Source of the DNA: Paraglaciecola sp. L3A3
Lineage (GTDB): Bacteria > Pseudomonadota > Gammaproteobacteria > Enterobacterales > Alteromonadaceae
Direction: 5' to 3'
DNA length: 64,000 bases
Assembly: GCF_009796765.1 (NCBI RefSeq)
Contig: NZ_CP047023.1
Span: 1,471,501-1,535,500, forward strand
The notes beneath the pieces were generated by a model that saw only the letters and a list, made by a program, of their open reading frames with translations, had not been told where the DNA came from and made no database searches. Shown piece after piece: positions 45,301 through 55,730 of the stretch (positions are counted from its first letter, which is position 1; the number at the start of each line of letters is the position of its first letter). The position numbers and the translations under genes were made by a program.

Positions 45301-45474
45301 TTATCTTTGAGTTATCCACAGCACAACCGTATAGAACACTGCAATAACGGTCGAAAATGCCAATATGTAGATATACCCCTGTTTACCTTGACCTAGAGTA
45401 TAGCCTTGTAATTTTAGATACGCAGTCCAAATTAAACATAAAGCTAGCGGAAATAAAAACAACATTCTTAGCAC
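45301..45474 (-). CDS. Predicted small membrane protein (57 residues)
   Basis: A short frame that reads MLRMLFLFPLALCLIWTAY, a GYTLGQGKQGYIYI middle, and AFSTVIAVFYTVVLWITQR. It has two hydrophobic segments flanking a polar turn, like a helical hairpin. A GTG start has GAGG six bases upstream; an ATG three codons in is the alternative (45465). It fills the ppiD-ndk gap and ends before a symmetric terminator, which supports a real gene. Function unknown; no family recognised with certainty. A further 267 bases to ndk show no other gene, only a TATAAT near 45668. Confidence 0.6.
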   Translation of the reverse strand: MLRMLFLFPLALCLIWTAYLKLQGYTLGQGKQGYIYILAFSTVIAVFYTVVLWITQR

Positions 45475-45741
45475 AAAACGCCTCGTGTATTTCTTTGGTT
45501 TGTTAATAAATAAAGTCTAACAGAAAAATATAGGCTTTGTATTGGTGAAGTAGTTCTTAGCAGATCAAGAATATGACCTGACTAACGCATTTCTAACATG
45601 GTGTTCACCGTTCTCGGTAATTTTGCCATAATCCTCGGTTTTATTAGTCTTTTGCCTATTTATTGCATATAATCCGCGCGAAATTTTTAATGACTCATTT
45701 GTCGATGGGTTAACTTAGTATTTATAATTGGAGTTAAAAAG

Positions 45742-46173
45742 ATGGCTTTAGAACGCACTTTTTCTATCATTAAGCCTGATGCCGTTGCTAAAAACGTTAT
45801 CGGTGCTATTTATAATCGTTTTGAATCTGCAGGTTTAAAAATTGTTGCTTCTAAAATGGTGCATTTAAGTAAAGAAAAAGCTGAAGGTTTTTATGCTGAA
45901 CACAGTGAACGTCCATTTTTCGGTGCGTTAGTTTCTTTTATGACTTCTGGCCCTGTAATGGTTCAAGTGTTAGAAGGCGAAAATGCAGTATTAAAAAATC
46001 GTGAAATCATGGGAGCAACTAACCCAGCAGAAGCACTAGCCGGCACATTACGTGCAGACTATGCTGAATCAATTGATGAAAACGCTTGTCACGGTTCTGA
46101 TGCTCCAGCATCAGCTGCACGTGAAATAGCATATTTCTTTTCTGATGAAGAAATTTGCCCACGCACACGCTAA
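45742..46173 (+). CDS. ndk: Nucleoside diphosphate kinase
   Basis: Enzyme of 143 residues that transfers the gamma-phosphate of ATP to other nucleoside diphosphates through a phospho-histidine. [15 protein letters not shown] and the catalytic His in NACHGSDAP are diagnostic. GGAGTT lies upstream of the ATG. It stands alone between two terminators and precedes rlmN, the usual order. Confidence 0.97.
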   Translation: MALERTFSIIKPDAVAKNVIGAIYNRFESAGLKIVASKMVHLSKEKAEGFYAEHSERPFFGALVSFMTSGPVMVQVLEGENAVLKNREIMGATNPAEALAGTLRADYAESIDENACHGSDAPASAAREIAYFFSDEEICPRTR

Positions 46174-46192
46174 GTAAAGCAGTACAATAAGT

Positions 46193-46216
46193 AAAAGGGA
46201 GCTTCGGCTCCCTTTT
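46193..46216 (+). terminator. Terminator after ndk
   Basis: AAAAGGGAGC and GCTCCCTTTT form a perfect 10-bp stem capped by the stable TTCG tetraloop. Confidence 0.92.
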
Positions 46217-46314
46217 GTGTTATCAGCTATTTGAATTATTTACCAAGATAACTCTGCATTGACCCACTAATCGGTTAAAATGAATACAGTGTTTTCTGAC
46301 CATTGAGGTTTATT

Positions 46315-47460
46315 GTGACGTCCAAAGAAGTATCGCCCAAAACTGCAAAAATAAATTTACTTGATTTTAATCGTGCAGGTCTACGTGCCTATTTTAGTGA
46401 AATAGGTGAGAAGCCATTTAGAGCAGACCAAGTCATGAAGTGGATTTATCAGCAAGGCATTTCTGATTTCGAACAAATGACAAATCTTAATAAAGTGCTT
46501 AGAGCTAAACTCATCGCTAACTGCGAAGTGAAAGCGCCAGAAATTGCTTACCAACAAAATGCGACTGATGGCACCATTAAGTTTGCTTTGCGCTTAGAAG
46601 GTGGTCAAGAGGTAGAAACTGTTTGGATCCCTGATGGAGACAGAGCCACCCTATGTGTCTCCTCTCAAGTGGGCTGCGCACTTGAATGCACTTTTTGTTC
46701 CACTGCGCAACAAGGGTTCAATCGCAATCTAAAAGTGTCAGAAATTATTGGCCAAGTTTGGCGAGTGGCGGTGACTATTGGTTTAAATAACGATACTGCT
46801 AGAAGACCGATTACGAATGTCGTCATGATGGGCATGGGTGAACCTTTACTCAATGTCAAAAATGTCGTTCCTGCTATGGATTTGATGATGGATGACTTAG
46901 CTTTTGGTTTATCGAAACGTCGCGTAACCCTTAGTACTTCTGGAGTGGTACCCGCTCTTGATAAATTAGCTGATCAAATAGATGTCGCCTTAGCCATTTC
47001 GTTACATGCTCCTGATAATGAACTGCGTAATGAATTAGTTCCGGTTAATAAAAAATATCCAATTGAAATGTTTTTGGCCAGTGTTCGTGGTTATTTGGCT
47101 AAGTCTAATGCCAACTCAGGCAAAGTCACAGTTGAGTATGTGATGTTAAATGGTGTGAATGACAGTACAGACCAAGCTCACCAGCTAGCGAAAGTACTAT
47201 CAGGCACACCCTGTAAAATCAACCTGATCCCATTTAATCCTTACCCGGGGTCACCGTATACCTGTTCTAGCAATTCACGTATTGACCGTTTTGCTAAAGT
47301 CTTGATGGAATATGGTTTAGTGGTAGTGGTTCGTCGTACTCGTGGAGATGATATTGATGCTGCTTGTGGTCAATTAGTAGGCGATGTGGTGGATAGAACA
47401 AAAAGAATCATGAAAAAAAGGCTGAAAGGGGAAAATATCTCAGTAAAAATGGCACAATAG
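46315..47460 (+). CDS. rlmN: RlmN, 23S rRNA (A2503-C2)/tRNA (A37-C2) methyltransferase
   Basis: Radical-SAM methyltransferase of 381 residues from a GTG start with GAGG upstream; a TTG four codons earlier is less likely. The iron-sulfur cluster cysteines are Cys121, Cys125 and Cys128 in CALECTFC, the methyl-carrying Cys lies in DAACGQL near the C-terminus, and GMGEPLLN is the SAM-binding GGE-like motif. It tunes the peptidyl transferase centre. First gene of the run rlmN-pilW-rodZ-ispG. Confidence 0.96.
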   Translation: MTSKEVSPKTAKINLLDFNRAGLRAYFSEIGEKPFRADQVMKWIYQQGISDFEQMTNLNKVLRAKLIANCEVKAPEIAYQQNATDGTIKFALRLEGGQEVETVWIPDGDRATLCVSSQVGCALECTFCSTAQQGFNRNLKVSEIIGQVWRVAVTIGLNNDTARRPITNVVMMGMGEPLLNVKNVVPAMDLMMDDLAFGLSKRRVTLSTSGVVPALDKLADQIDVALAISLHAPDNELRNELVPVNKKYPIEMFLASVRGYLAKSNANSGKVTVEYVMLNGVNDSTDQAHQLAKVLSGTPCKINLIPFNPYPGSPYTCSSNSRIDRFAKVLMEYGLVVVVRRTRGDDIDAACGQLVGDVVDRTKRIMKKRLKGENISVKMAQ

Positions 47461-47468
47461 ATTTTTTT

Positions 47469-48590
47469 ATGAGACAGCTACTTTTTATGTTAAGAATAAA
47501 TTGCACGTTATTATTTATCGGTATGCTATTTGTTGGTTGCGCAGGACAAAATGGTTTGTACTCTGTCTCAGATGATTTTGATCAAAATAAAGCTGCACAA
47601 AATAGAATTTCTTTAGGTTTAACTTATCTTAGAAATGGTAATTATAGCCAAGCCAAATTTAACTTAGACAAAGCATTAGAGTTTGCTCCTAGATCTGCAG
47701 ATGTGAATTATGCGATGGCCTATTACTACCAAAGAGTAGAGGAAATTGACAAGGCTGAAAACGCTTATCAATTTGCTATGGACTTAGAGCCAAAAAATGC
47801 CGATATCATCAATAGTTATGGGGCATTTTTGTGCGAAAATGGTAACTACCCCAAAGCGAAAGAGTATTTTTTAAAAGCGGTGAATACTAGTAATTATATT
47901 TCTAGTGCTGAAACCTACGAAAATTTGGCAATTTGTAGCCGTAGTTTAGGTTATCCTGAAGATGCAATTGGTTATTTACGCAGCGCCGTTAACCATCAAC
48001 CTGGTAGAAGTAATAGCTTATATCTTCTGGTAGAAGCGCTGATTGATACACAGCAATGGCAAGAAGCCCGTGATGTATTAAGACGCTACGAACGAATAGC
48101 TCAAGTTAGTCCCGAAAGTTTGTTAATGGCGATTAAAATTGAAAAAGGCAGTAACAATTACGCTGCTGCGAAAGACTATACCGATATGTTGGTTAAGGTG
48201 TATCCAACACATCCAGAGGTGATAGCCTTATTAAAAGCAAAAGATCCTGTGGCTATGCAACCTAAAAAAGTGCAGAAAGTTTTAAAAATACAAAAGCCAA
48301 CTAGTGATAAGCCTTTGCCATTGGTCGACACTGTTTCAGCAGCAAAGCAAGAAAGTGTTACGAATAAAGCTGATGTTGTGATTGCAGAAAACACACAGTC
48401 CAATATAGAATCTGAGAACAAACTACAAGCTAGCTATCATATTGTTGCCAAAGGAGAAAATTTGTACCGAATTTCTCTTATGTATAATATAAAAATGCAA
48501 CGTTTGGTAGAATGGAATAATTTATCCAAGGCCTCTGCTATATACAATGGCATGAAATTAAGCCTTGTATCCCCTAATTCTGACGAGTAA
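47469..48590 (+). CDS. pilW: PilW, type IV pilus biogenesis/stability lipoprotein, with C-terminal LysM
   Basis: TPR lipoprotein of 373 residues. Lipobox FVGC is at ~residue 24. About six TPR units span ~45-260 (AQNRISLGLTYLRNGNYSQAKFNL, ADVNYAMAYYYQRV and so on), as in PilW/PilF, the pilotin that places the PilQ secretin in the outer membrane. After a Lys/Ser-rich linker a LysM domain closes the protein (YHIVAKGENLYRISLMYNI), presumably binding peptidoglycan; classical PilF lacks it. The gene starts eight bases after rlmN, and rodZ follows nine bases later. Confidence 0.88.
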   Translation: MRQLLFMLRINCTLLFIGMLFVGCAGQNGLYSVSDDFDQNKAAQNRISLGLTYLRNGNYSQAKFNLDKALEFAPRSADVNYAMAYYYQRVEEIDKAENAYQFAMDLEPKNADIINSYGAFLCENGNYPKAKEYFLKAVNTSNYISSAETYENLAICSRSLGYPEDAIGYLRSAVNHQPGRSNSLYLLVEALIDTQQWQEARDVLRRYERIAQVSPESLLMAIKIEKGSNNYAAAKDYTDMLVKVYPTHPEVIALLKAKDPVAMQPKKVQKVLKIQKPTSDKPLPLVDTVSAAKQESVTNKADVVIAENTQSNIESENKLQASYHIVAKGENLYRISLMYNIKMQRLVEWNNLSKASAIYNGMKLSLVSPNSDE

Positions 48591-48599
48591 TGTAATAAT

Positions 48600-49559
48600 A
48601 TGAGCGAAGAACAAGTACCAGACAAAGAAGTAGTCATTATTGGGCCCGGTGAGATTTTAAGAAAGGCGAGAGAGGCGGTTAATTTAACCCCAGATGATAT
48701 CGCCTTAAAAATTCGTTTAAAAAAGACATTAATCGAAGAGCTTGAACAAGACAATTATGACATTAATATTTCGCTAACTTTTATTAAAGGTTACCTGAAG
48801 CTTTATGCTAAACAGGTTAATGTACCTGAAGCAGAAATTGTTGCTGCATTTGAAGCTTTAAATACTCAGAAAAAAGAGCCTGCAAAACTACAAAGTTTCT
48901 CTCGTCGCTTTAACCATCAAGCTAACGATGACAAATTAATGTTAGTCACTTATTTAATTGTGGCTGCCGTGATTGCTCTAGCTGTGGTTTGGTGGTTCCA
49001 ACAAAGTGAAACTGAAATAAGTCTGTTTTCTGAAAATACTGTAACAATTGAGCAGGAAACCGATAACGTATCTTTAAAACCTTATTCTCAATCCAGCTCA
49101 ACTGCAGAATTGACTGATGTCGAGTCAGAGATTTCTGTTGATGAATTAAGCTTGCCACCTGTCATTGAGCAAACTGAAGATACTATTACTGAACAAGTTG
49201 AAGCCGTTGGATCTAGCTTGGAGGATACACAGAATGACAATGGCGCCACTGTTTCCACAGAATTAACCAATACCCTTGATCCTATTGCAAGCCAAGTTCC
49301 GGTAACCGAAGCCCCTATTGAGTTAGTCTTTGAATTTTTAGACAACTGCTGGACTAATATATCGGATGCAACAGGTGAAGATATTGCCTACGGAGTAAAA
49401 ACCAAAGGCAGGATCATGACTATCACGGGTATACCGCCTTTTGTTGTTACTTTAGGTGCGCCAGAAGTAGTGAAAATTTCTTATGATGGACAGCCTGTGG
49501 ATATGTCATTCATAGTGCCAGGGCGCAGTGCCAAGTTCGAATTACCTTTATCTGAATAA
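48600..49559 (+). CDS. rodZ: RodZ, cell-shape cytoskeletal protein
   Basis: Bitopic inner-membrane protein of 319 residues. The cytoplasmic N-terminus is a Xre-like helix-turn-helix domain (GEILRKAREAVNLTPDDIALKIRLK; ISLTFIKGYLKLYAK) that binds MreB. One helix at ~117-138 (LVTYLIVAAVIALAVVWWF) is followed by an acidic linker and a periplasmic DUF4115 domain (ELVFEFLDNCWTNISDATGE...PGRSAKFELPLSE). It connects the MreB filament with the elongasome. Confidence 0.93.
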   Translation: MSEEQVPDKEVVIIGPGEILRKAREAVNLTPDDIALKIRLKKTLIEELEQDNYDINISLTFIKGYLKLYAKQVNVPEAEIVAAFEALNTQKKEPAKLQSFSRRFNHQANDDKLMLVTYLIVAAVIALAVVWWFQQSETEISLFSENTVTIEQETDNVSLKPYSQSSSTAELTDVESEISVDELSLPPVIEQTEDTITEQVEAVGSSLEDTQNDNGATVSTELTNTLDPIASQVPVTEAPIELVFEFLDNCWTNISDATGEDIAYGVKTKGRIMTITGIPPFVVTLGAPEVVKISYDGQPVDMSFIVPGRSAKFELPLSE

Positions 49560-49579
49560 TCTAGAGTTAAAATATTACC

Positions 49580-50698
49580 ATGTTTGCAGATTCTCCTATT
49601 AAACGTCGTGCCTCAAAACGCATATATGTAGGCAATGTTCCTATTGGTGATGGTGCGCCTATTGCCGTGCAATCTATGACCAACACTCTGACTACTGATG
49701 TTGCAGCAACTGTTGCCCAAATTAAAAGAATTCAAGCTGTGGGCGGTGATCTAGTAAGAGTCTCAGTGCCAACTATGGATGCAGCAGAAGCGTTTAAATT
49801 AATTAAACAACAAGTTAGCATTCCACTGATTGCAGATATTCATTTTGATTATCGTATCGCCCTAAAAGTGGCTGAGTACGGGGTTGATTGTTTACGTATT
49901 AACCCAGGCAATATTGGCTCTATGGAAAGAGTTAGAGCGGTCGTTGATTGTGCCCGTGATAAAAATATTCCAATTCGTATTGGGGTGAATGGTGGCTCTT
50001 TGGAAAAAGAAATTCAGGAAAAATACACTGAACCCACTCCAGCTGCTTTGGTTGAATCAGCTATGCGCCACGTGGATATTCTAGACAAGCTTAATTTTGA
50101 TCAGTTTAAAGTCAGTGTTAAAGCTTCTGATGTTTTTTTAGCGGTAGGGGCATACCGAGAATTAGCTAAACAAATTGAACAACCCTTGCACTTAGGCATT
50201 ACTGAAGCCGGCGGTATACGTGCTGGCGCAGTAAAAAGCTCTGTCGGTTTAGGTATGTTATTAGCCGAGGGCATAGGTGATACAATTCGTATTTCTTTGG
50301 CTGCCGATCCGGTGGAAGAAATCAAAGTGGGTTTTGATATTTTAAAATCCCTGAGAATTCGTTCTAGAGGCATTAATTTTATTGCTTGTCCAAGTTGCTC
50401 TCGTCAGGAATTTGATGTGATCAGTACAGTCAATGCATTAGAACAAAGATTAGAAGATTTATTAACACCCATGGATGTGTCGATTATTGGTTGTGTGGTG
50501 AATGGACCGGGAGAAGCTGAGGTTTCTGATTTAGGCTTAACCGGTGCTCGTAATATGAGTGGCTTTTATTTAGACGGTAAACGTCAGAAAGAACGATTAT
50601 CTAATGATGATCTGGTTGATCAGTTAGAAAAACGGATCAGAGCCAAGGCCAGTCAGATTGATGCGGGCAATAAAATAGCCATTAAGCAGTTAAGTTAA
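49580..50698 (+). CDS. ispG: IspG (GcpE), 4-hydroxy-3-methylbut-2-enyl-diphosphate synthase
   Basis: Iron-sulfur enzyme of 372 residues in the MEP route to isoprenoids; it reduces the cyclic diphosphate to [32 protein letters not shown] is the usual N-terminal signature, and the 4Fe-4S cysteines are in [13 protein letters not shown] and [11 protein letters not shown]. It lies between rodZ and hisS, the conserved gammaproteobacterial position. Confidence 0.97.
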   Translation: MFADSPIKRRASKRIYVGNVPIGDGAPIAVQSMTNTLTTDVAATVAQIKRIQAVGGDLVRVSVPTMDAAEAFKLIKQQVSIPLIADIHFDYRIALKVAEYGVDCLRINPGNIGSMERVRAVVDCARDKNIPIRIGVNGGSLEKEIQEKYTEPTPAALVESAMRHVDILDKLNFDQFKVSVKASDVFLAVGAYRELAKQIEQPLHLGITEAGGIRAGAVKSSVGLGMLLAEGIGDTIRISLAADPVEEIKVGFDILKSLRIRSRGINFIACPSCSRQEFDVISTVNALEQRLEDLLTPMDVSIIGCVVNGPGEAEVSDLGLTGARNMSGFYLDGKRQKERLSNDDLVDQLEKRIRAKASQIDAGNKIAIKQLS

Positions 50699-50753
50699 GG
50701 CTTATGCTTATTTAGCTAGGTTATTTCCTAACCAGTGTTTTACGTTTTAGCAC

Positions 50754-50781
50754 AAAGCCCCTATAATGCGGGGCTTTTTTT
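50754..50781 (+). terminator. Terminator between ispG and hisS
   Basis: AAAGCCCC and GGGGCTTT pair across an 8-base loop, followed by a T-run. Confidence 0.85.
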
Positions 50782-50808
50782 AATTATTGCAATAAGAGAT
50801 TACAGTTA

Positions 50809-52089
50809 GTGTCGAAACAAATTCAGGCAATTCGCGGAATGAACGACTGCTTACCTACAGAAACAAGTCTGTGGCAGTACGTTGAATCCACTGCGCGCCA
50901 AGTCGTCGCCAGTTATGGTTATCAAGAAATACGTACCCCTATTGTTGAAAGTACCGACTTATTTAAACGGTCAATCGGTGAAGTCACTGACATAGTCGAA
51001 AAAGAAATGTATACCTTTGCCGATCGTAATGAGGATAGTTTAACTTTACGTCCAGAAGGTACTGCAAGTGTTGTCCGTGCGGGTAACGAACATGGTTTGT
51101 TATATAATCAGCAGCAACGTTTATGGTATATGGGACAAATGTTTAGGCATGAACGCCCACAAAAAGGTCGTTATCGTCAATTTCATCAGTTCGGGGTTGA
51201 GGTATTTGGTCTTGAAGGGCCAGATATAGATGCTGAAGTTATTTTATTAAGTGCCCGTTTGTGGAAAATGTTTGGTATTACTGAACATGTCACCTTAGAA
51301 ATCAACTCTTTGGGTTCTGCTGAAGCAAGAGCTGCTTATAAAGAACAATTAGTGACCTTCTTAAAAACCAAACAAGCTGATTTAGATGAAGATAGTTTAA
51401 GACGTTTAGAGTCTAATCCCTTACGTGTTTTAGATAGTAAAAACCCACAAGTTCAAGCAGCCATAGTGGGGGCGCCTAAACTGATTGATTGTTTAGACGA
51501 AGACTCGACAAAACATTTTCAAGGTTTATGTGAACGATTAGACAAGTTAGGTATCCAATATCGAGTTAACCCGTCTTTGGTACGTGGTTTAGATTATTAT
51601 AATCGTACTGTTTTTGAATGGGTAACCGACAGCCTTGGCTCTCAAGGGACTGTTTGTGCTGGTGGGCGTTATGATGGTTTAGTGCAACAGTTAGGCGGAA
51701 AAGGTACACAAGGCGTCGGTTTTGCAATGGGCTTGGAACGTTTAGTGCTAATGTTGCAAACCTTAGAGTTAGATAAAAATGTTGAACCCGCTGTAGATGT
51801 GTATATTACCGCTATGGATGAGTCAGTAGAACTTTATGCTCGGTTAATTAGTGAAGATTTACGAGATAATCTACCGCAATTAAGAATAATGAATCACTGC
51901 GGTGGTGGTAATTTTAAAAAACAAATGAAACGTGCAGATAATAGCGGTGCAAATATAGCGTTAATTATTGGCCAAAATGAATTTGAACAAGAACAAGTTG
52001 CAGTCAAATATTTGCGTGATCAACAAGCACAACAAACGATTGCTAAAAATGAACTAGTGGCGTTTGTTAGTAATTTATTTGCTAAATAA
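50809..52089 (+). CDS. hisS: Histidyl-tRNA synthetase
   Basis: Class II aminoacyl-tRNA synthetase of 426 residues. Motif 2 ([31 protein letters not shown]), the histidine-binding [14 protein letters not shown], and motif 3 ([13 protein letters not shown]) are present, followed by the anticodon-binding domain. The start is GTG, preceded by weak complementarity to 16S; no ATG is nearby upstream. It heads a run with yfgM and bamB. Confidence 0.97.
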   Translation: MSKQIQAIRGMNDCLPTETSLWQYVESTARQVVASYGYQEIRTPIVESTDLFKRSIGEVTDIVEKEMYTFADRNEDSLTLRPEGTASVVRAGNEHGLLYNQQQRLWYMGQMFRHERPQKGRYRQFHQFGVEVFGLEGPDIDAEVILLSARLWKMFGITEHVTLEINSLGSAEARAAYKEQLVTFLKTKQADLDEDSLRRLESNPLRVLDSKNPQVQAAIVGAPKLIDCLDEDSTKHFQGLCERLDKLGIQYRVNPSLVRGLDYYNRTVFEWVTDSLGSQGTVCAGGRYDGLVQQLGGKGTQGVGFAMGLERLVLMLQTLELDKNVEPAVDVYITAMDESVELYARLISEDLRDNLPQLRIMNHCGGGNFKKQMKRADNSGANIALIIGQNEFEQEQVAVKYLRDQQAQQTIAKNELVAFVSNLFAK

Positions 52090-52157
52090 AACTGCAAAGT
52101 TAGATATTAATATTGAGTGTTACCAATATGGTAATCAAGTTGTAAGAGGAATAAACA

Positions 52158-52781
52158 ATGGACCAGTTTGAAACTGAAGAACAACAAGTCGAAGCAATTA
52201 AACGCTTTTGGAAAGAAAATGGTACTGCGCTAATTGTTGGGGCTGTGTTAGGTCTTGGTGGTTTATATGGATGGCGTTATTACAATGACAGTCAAATTGA
52301 AACGAAAGAACAAGCTTCGATTGCATATGAAAAGGCTGCTTTAGAATTACTTAGCGATGACAAAGGTTTTAGTCAGGCCAAAAGTTATATCGATACTCAC
52401 AGCGACACCGGGTACTCTTTGTTAATGGCTCTTGAGCTTGCTAAAAAAGCGATAGATAGTGAAGATTTATCTGAAGCTGCGAAACAATTAGAATTTGTAG
52501 TCTCTAACACTCAAGTATCTGCTGTTAAGTCAGTTGCACAAGTGCGTTTAGCTCGTATTCAATTAGAACAAGGTGAATTAGACCTTGCTTTAGCCACAGC
52601 TGATAGCATTGATGATGAAGCTTTTACGGGAGCATCTCAAGAAATTAAAGGCGATGTTTATAAAGCGCAGAAATTGTTTGATAAGGCTCGTGCTGCTTAT
52701 AGTGCTGCGTTAGAAAATAATGAGCGTAATCCTGTGTTAAAAATGAAGTTAGATAACTTAGCTATATTGGCTAACGGGTAA
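52158..52781 (+). CDS. yfgM: YfgM, ancillary SecYEG translocon subunit
   Basis: Inner-membrane TPR protein of 207 residues. EEQQVEAIKRFWKENGTALIVGAVLGLGGLYGWRYY contains the single N-terminal helix, and the periplasmic part has TPR-like repeats (VKSVAQVRLARIQLEQGELDLAL; KARAAYSAALE). It partners PpiD at SecYEG in E. coli; ppiD is also in this window. Ribosome-binding site AGAGGA. It leads directly into bamB. Confidence 0.93.
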   Translation: MDQFETEEQQVEAIKRFWKENGTALIVGAVLGLGGLYGWRYYNDSQIETKEQASIAYEKAALELLSDDKGFSQAKSYIDTHSDTGYSLLMALELAKKAIDSEDLSEAAKQLEFVVSNTQVSAVKSVAQVRLARIQLEQGELDLALATADSIDDEAFTGASQEIKGDVYKAQKLFDKARAAYSAALENNERNPVLKMKLDNLAILANG

Positions 52782-52791
52782 GGTGGTAAAC

Positions 52792-54021
52792 GTGAACCGA
52801 CTTTTAGTATCTTTACTGCTGTCTAGTTCTTTAGTTTTGTCTGGATGTACAACTATCGCCAATTGGTTTTATGACGATGATGAACTTGAAATTCGTCGCT
52901 TAAAACCGATTGATGCTCAGTTTACCCCCAAGACATTATGGTCTGAAGATTTGGGTAATGGCATAGGTAAGTTTTATTCAAAACTGACTCCGGCCGTAAA
53001 TTACGGAAAAGTTTACGCAGCTAATAGACAAGGTTTAATTGCGGCTTTTGATCAAAAGACAGGTAAACAAGTTTGGCAGAGAAATTTAGCCACATACAAA
53101 GAAGAAGGTTTAACTGCTAGTGTTAAAAAACTATGGTCTAACGGCATACCAGCCAAAATAGCTGGTGGTGTAAGTGTTGCTTACGAAACCGTCTTTTTGG
53201 GCACTGAAAATGGTGAAGTTATAGCGCTCGATGCCAATACCGGTGAACAAAAGTGGATCACTGAAGTAAAAGGTGAAGTTCTGGCTCCCCCGGCTGTCGA
53301 TTCTGGTGTGATAGTGGTGAATACAGGTTCTGGATTTGTATTCGCTTTAGATGCATCGAATGGTGAGCAACTTTGGGTATATGAATCTGATGTGCCTCCT
53401 TTGTCTTTGCGAGGAGTTTCCGCTCCAGCTGCAGCCAATGGTGGTGCAATTATTGGTACTGCGACTGGTAAGTTAGTGGTTAATATTCTTGAGTCTGGGC
53501 AGTCTGCTTGGGAACAAGTTATTTCTGCAGCGACAGGTGTGACTGAATTAGAACGTATTGTTGATATCGATAGTAAACCTCTAGTGGCAAATGGCATTAT
53601 TTATGTGATTTCTTATGATGGCAGTTTAGCTGCAGTAGAAATGCGTACAGGCCGAGTGATCTGGAAGCGAGAGTATAAGTCGTACCGCACTTTAAGTTTG
53701 TCTGGCACTACACTTTATTTAGTTGATACAAATAGTTATATCTATGCGTTAGACAGCCGTAATGGTGTTGAATTATGGAGTCAAGGTGCGCTGAAAAAAC
53801 GCTTGTTAACAGGTGTCACTCCAATAGGTGATTATTTAGTAGCAGGCGATAAATATGGATATTTACATTGGTTTAGCCAAACAGATGGCGCTATAGTCGC
53901 CCGCCTAGAAGTGGGAGGGGATGATGATGATGAAAGCATTTATGCTGCTCCTATATCAGACGGTCAAGTGCTTTACACCCAAACCAGAGATGGTACATTG
54001 GTTGCTATTGAAACCCCTTAA
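52792..54021 (+). CDS. bamB: BamB, outer-membrane assembly lipoprotein
   Basis: Eight-bladed beta-propeller lipoprotein of 409 residues that helps BamA insert outer-membrane proteins. MNRLLVSLLLSSSLVLSGC is the signal with its lipobox. PQQ-like blades recur as GLIAAFDQKTGKQVWQ, GEVIALDANTGEQKW and GFVFALDASNGEQLW. Two GTG codons, at 52783 and 52792, open the frame; the second has AAGG eight bases upstream and the tidier signal peptide. It begins ten bases after yfgM. Confidence 0.95.
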   Translation: MNRLLVSLLLSSSLVLSGCTTIANWFYDDDELEIRRLKPIDAQFTPKTLWSEDLGNGIGKFYSKLTPAVNYGKVYAANRQGLIAAFDQKTGKQVWQRNLATYKEEGLTASVKKLWSNGIPAKIAGGVSVAYETVFLGTENGEVIALDANTGEQKWITEVKGEVLAPPAVDSGVIVVNTGSGFVFALDASNGEQLWVYESDVPPLSLRGVSAPAAANGGAIIGTATGKLVVNILESGQSAWEQVISAATGVTELERIVDIDSKPLVANGIIYVISYDGSLAAVEMRTGRVIWKREYKSYRTLSLSGTTLYLVDTNSYIYALDSRNGVELWSQGALKKRLLTGVTPIGDYLVAGDKYGYLHWFSQTDGAIVARLEVGGDDDDESIYAAPISDGQVLYTQTRDGTLVAIETP

Positions 54022-54064
54022 GTTTTAAAGTATCGAGTTAAGTTCGATATTTATGATGTTTAAT

Positions 54065-54093
54065 ACGGCTAAGAATTTTTCTTAGCCGTTTTT
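54065..54093 (+). terminator. Terminator between bamB and der
   Basis: ACGGCTAAG and CTTAGCCGT form a perfect 9-bp stem with a 7-base loop, followed by TTTTG. Confidence 0.85.
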
Positions 54094-54112
54094 GTCTACA
54101 GGATATGTATTT

Positions 54113-55564
54113 ATGTTACCCGTCGTTGCCCTAGTTGGCCGTCCTAATGTTGGAAAGTCTACTTTATTTAACCGCTTAACTCGAACCCGAGATGCGTTAG
54201 TTGCAGATTTTCCTGGTTTAACCCGGGATAGAAAATATGGCCAAGCTGAATACGAAGGATTGCAATTTATTGTTGTTGATACTGGTGGTATCAGTGGCGA
54301 CGAAAAAGGCATAGATATGGCAATGGCTGAACAATCATTGTTAGCCATAATCGAAGCTGATGTGGTGTTGTTTTTAGTGGATGCCCGTGTAGGGATGACA
54401 GCTGCCGATCAAGGCATAGCTGAGCATTTACGCAGACAAGAAAAACCTGTTTATGTGGTGGCTAATAAAGTAGACGGTATTGATGGCGATGCTGAAAGTG
54501 CAGACTTCTTTGCTCTTGGTTTAGGTGATGTCAATCAAATTGCCGCAGCCCATGGACGAGGTGTGACACAGTTATTACAAGCTTCTTTAGCACCTCTAGC
54601 TGACCAGTTCCCTGATATGCATGTTCCTGAAGAAAATGATGAAGAGTTTCAAGAGGAAGATGCAGAGGAGCAACTAGCTCGTCTTCAAGCTTTACCTATT
54701 AAATTAGCTATAGTGGGTAAACCCAATGTAGGTAAATCAACTTTAACCAATCGTATATTGGGTGAAGAAAGGGTCGTGGTTTATGACCAACCTGGTACCA
54801 CTAGAGACAGTGTGTTTGTGCCTATGGAGCGAGATGGTAGAGAGTACGTATTAATTGATACTGCTGGCGTAAGAAGACGTCGTAATATCTCTGAAGCCGT
54901 TGAAAAATTCTCTATTGTTAAAACCCTACAAGCCATAGAAGAATCGAATGTGGTGCTGTTTGTGGTCGATGCCCAAGAAGGGATTACCGATCAAGATCTG
55001 AGTTTATTAGGTTTTATTTTAAATGCAGGTCGTTCGTTAGTTGTAGCAGTAAATAAATGGGACGGCTTAGATAAAGATGTAAAAGACGAAATTAAACGGG
55101 AATTAGACAGACGTTTAGGTTTTATTGATTTTGCCCGTTTACACTTTATTTCTGCATTACATGGTACAGGTGTAGGGCATTTGTTTGAGTCGGTACAGGA
55201 AGCTTATGCATCGGCAACCAAACGTATTACCACTTCAATGTTGACCCGTATTATGGATATGGCGCAAGATGATCACCAACCACCAGTTGTGCGTGGGCGC
55301 CGTGTGAAAATGAAATATGCTCATGCCGGTGGGTATAACCCTCCATTAATTGTTATTCATGGTAACCAGTTAAAAGATCTGCCCGATTCTTATAAACGTT
55401 ACTTAATGAACTACTTTCGTAAGTCTCTGCAAGTCATGGGAACACCTATTAAGATTGAGTTTAGAGAAGGGGCTAACCCTTACGAAACTGATCACAGTAG
55501 TTTAAATGATTCACAACGTCGTAAACGCAGACAATTAATGCGCATGCATAAAAAGGCTAAATAA
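54113..55564 (+). CDS. der: Der (EngA), double GTPase for ribosome assembly
   Basis: GTPase of 483 residues with two tandem G domains: the first has [12 protein letters not shown] and DTGG, the second [12 protein letters not shown] and DTAGVRRR, with NKVD and NKWD specificity motifs. A C-terminal KH-like domain follows. It is needed for 50S subunit maturation. The frame opens at a TTG (54092), but the ATG at 54113 before [11 protein letters not shown] has AGGA upstream and is standard. Confidence 0.97.
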   Translation: MLPVVALVGRPNVGKSTLFNRLTRTRDALVADFPGLTRDRKYGQAEYEGLQFIVVDTGGISGDEKGIDMAMAEQSLLAIIEADVVLFLVDARVGMTAADQGIAEHLRRQEKPVYVVANKVDGIDGDAESADFFALGLGDVNQIAAAHGRGVTQLLQASLAPLADQFPDMHVPEENDEEFQEEDAEEQLARLQALPIKLAIVGKPNVGKSTLTNRILGEERVVVYDQPGTTRDSVFVPMERDGREYVLIDTAGVRRRRNISEAVEKFSIVKTLQAIEESNVVLFVVDAQEGITDQDLSLLGFILNAGRSLVVAVNKWDGLDKDVKDEIKRELDRRLGFIDFARLHFISALHGTGVGHLFESVQEAYASATKRITTSMLTRIMDMAQDDHQPPVVRGRRVKMKYAHAGGYNPPLIVIHGNQLKDLPDSYKRYLMNYFRKSLQVMGTPIKIEFREGANPYETDHSSLNDSQRRKRRQLMRMHKKAK

Positions 55565-55730
55565 ATCTGAAAAAATCAGATTAAAATATTTTAAAAAAAG
55601 TGGGGCAGAATAAGCAGTAGCTAGCCAATAGTGAGTAAAAAACACTGTGAACTGGCCCCATTTTAGGACTTCTCGGTCCTAATTCAGAAATATTACCCTA
55701 ATATATTGAAGCTAGTTCTATCTGCTCTAA
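55565..55730. repeat. Intergenic stretch with degenerate repeat words
   Basis: It holds GGGGCAGAATAAGCAGTAGC, similar to the 11.9-kb repeat, then a hairpin TTAGGAC/GTCCTAA (55663-55682) and GTTCTATCTGCTCTAAC. The first third begins with a short TCTGA/TCAGA hairpin after der. No gene. Confidence 0.4.

Noticed and set aside
45220..45741. Structured RNA (6S or similar) in the ppiD-ndk gap
   Set aside because: No long closed-stem structure seen; the gap is better explained by a small protein gene and promoter.
53181..53597. 138-codon minus-strand ORF inside bamB
   Set aside because: Shadow of the beta-propeller gene; bamB is complete and certain.
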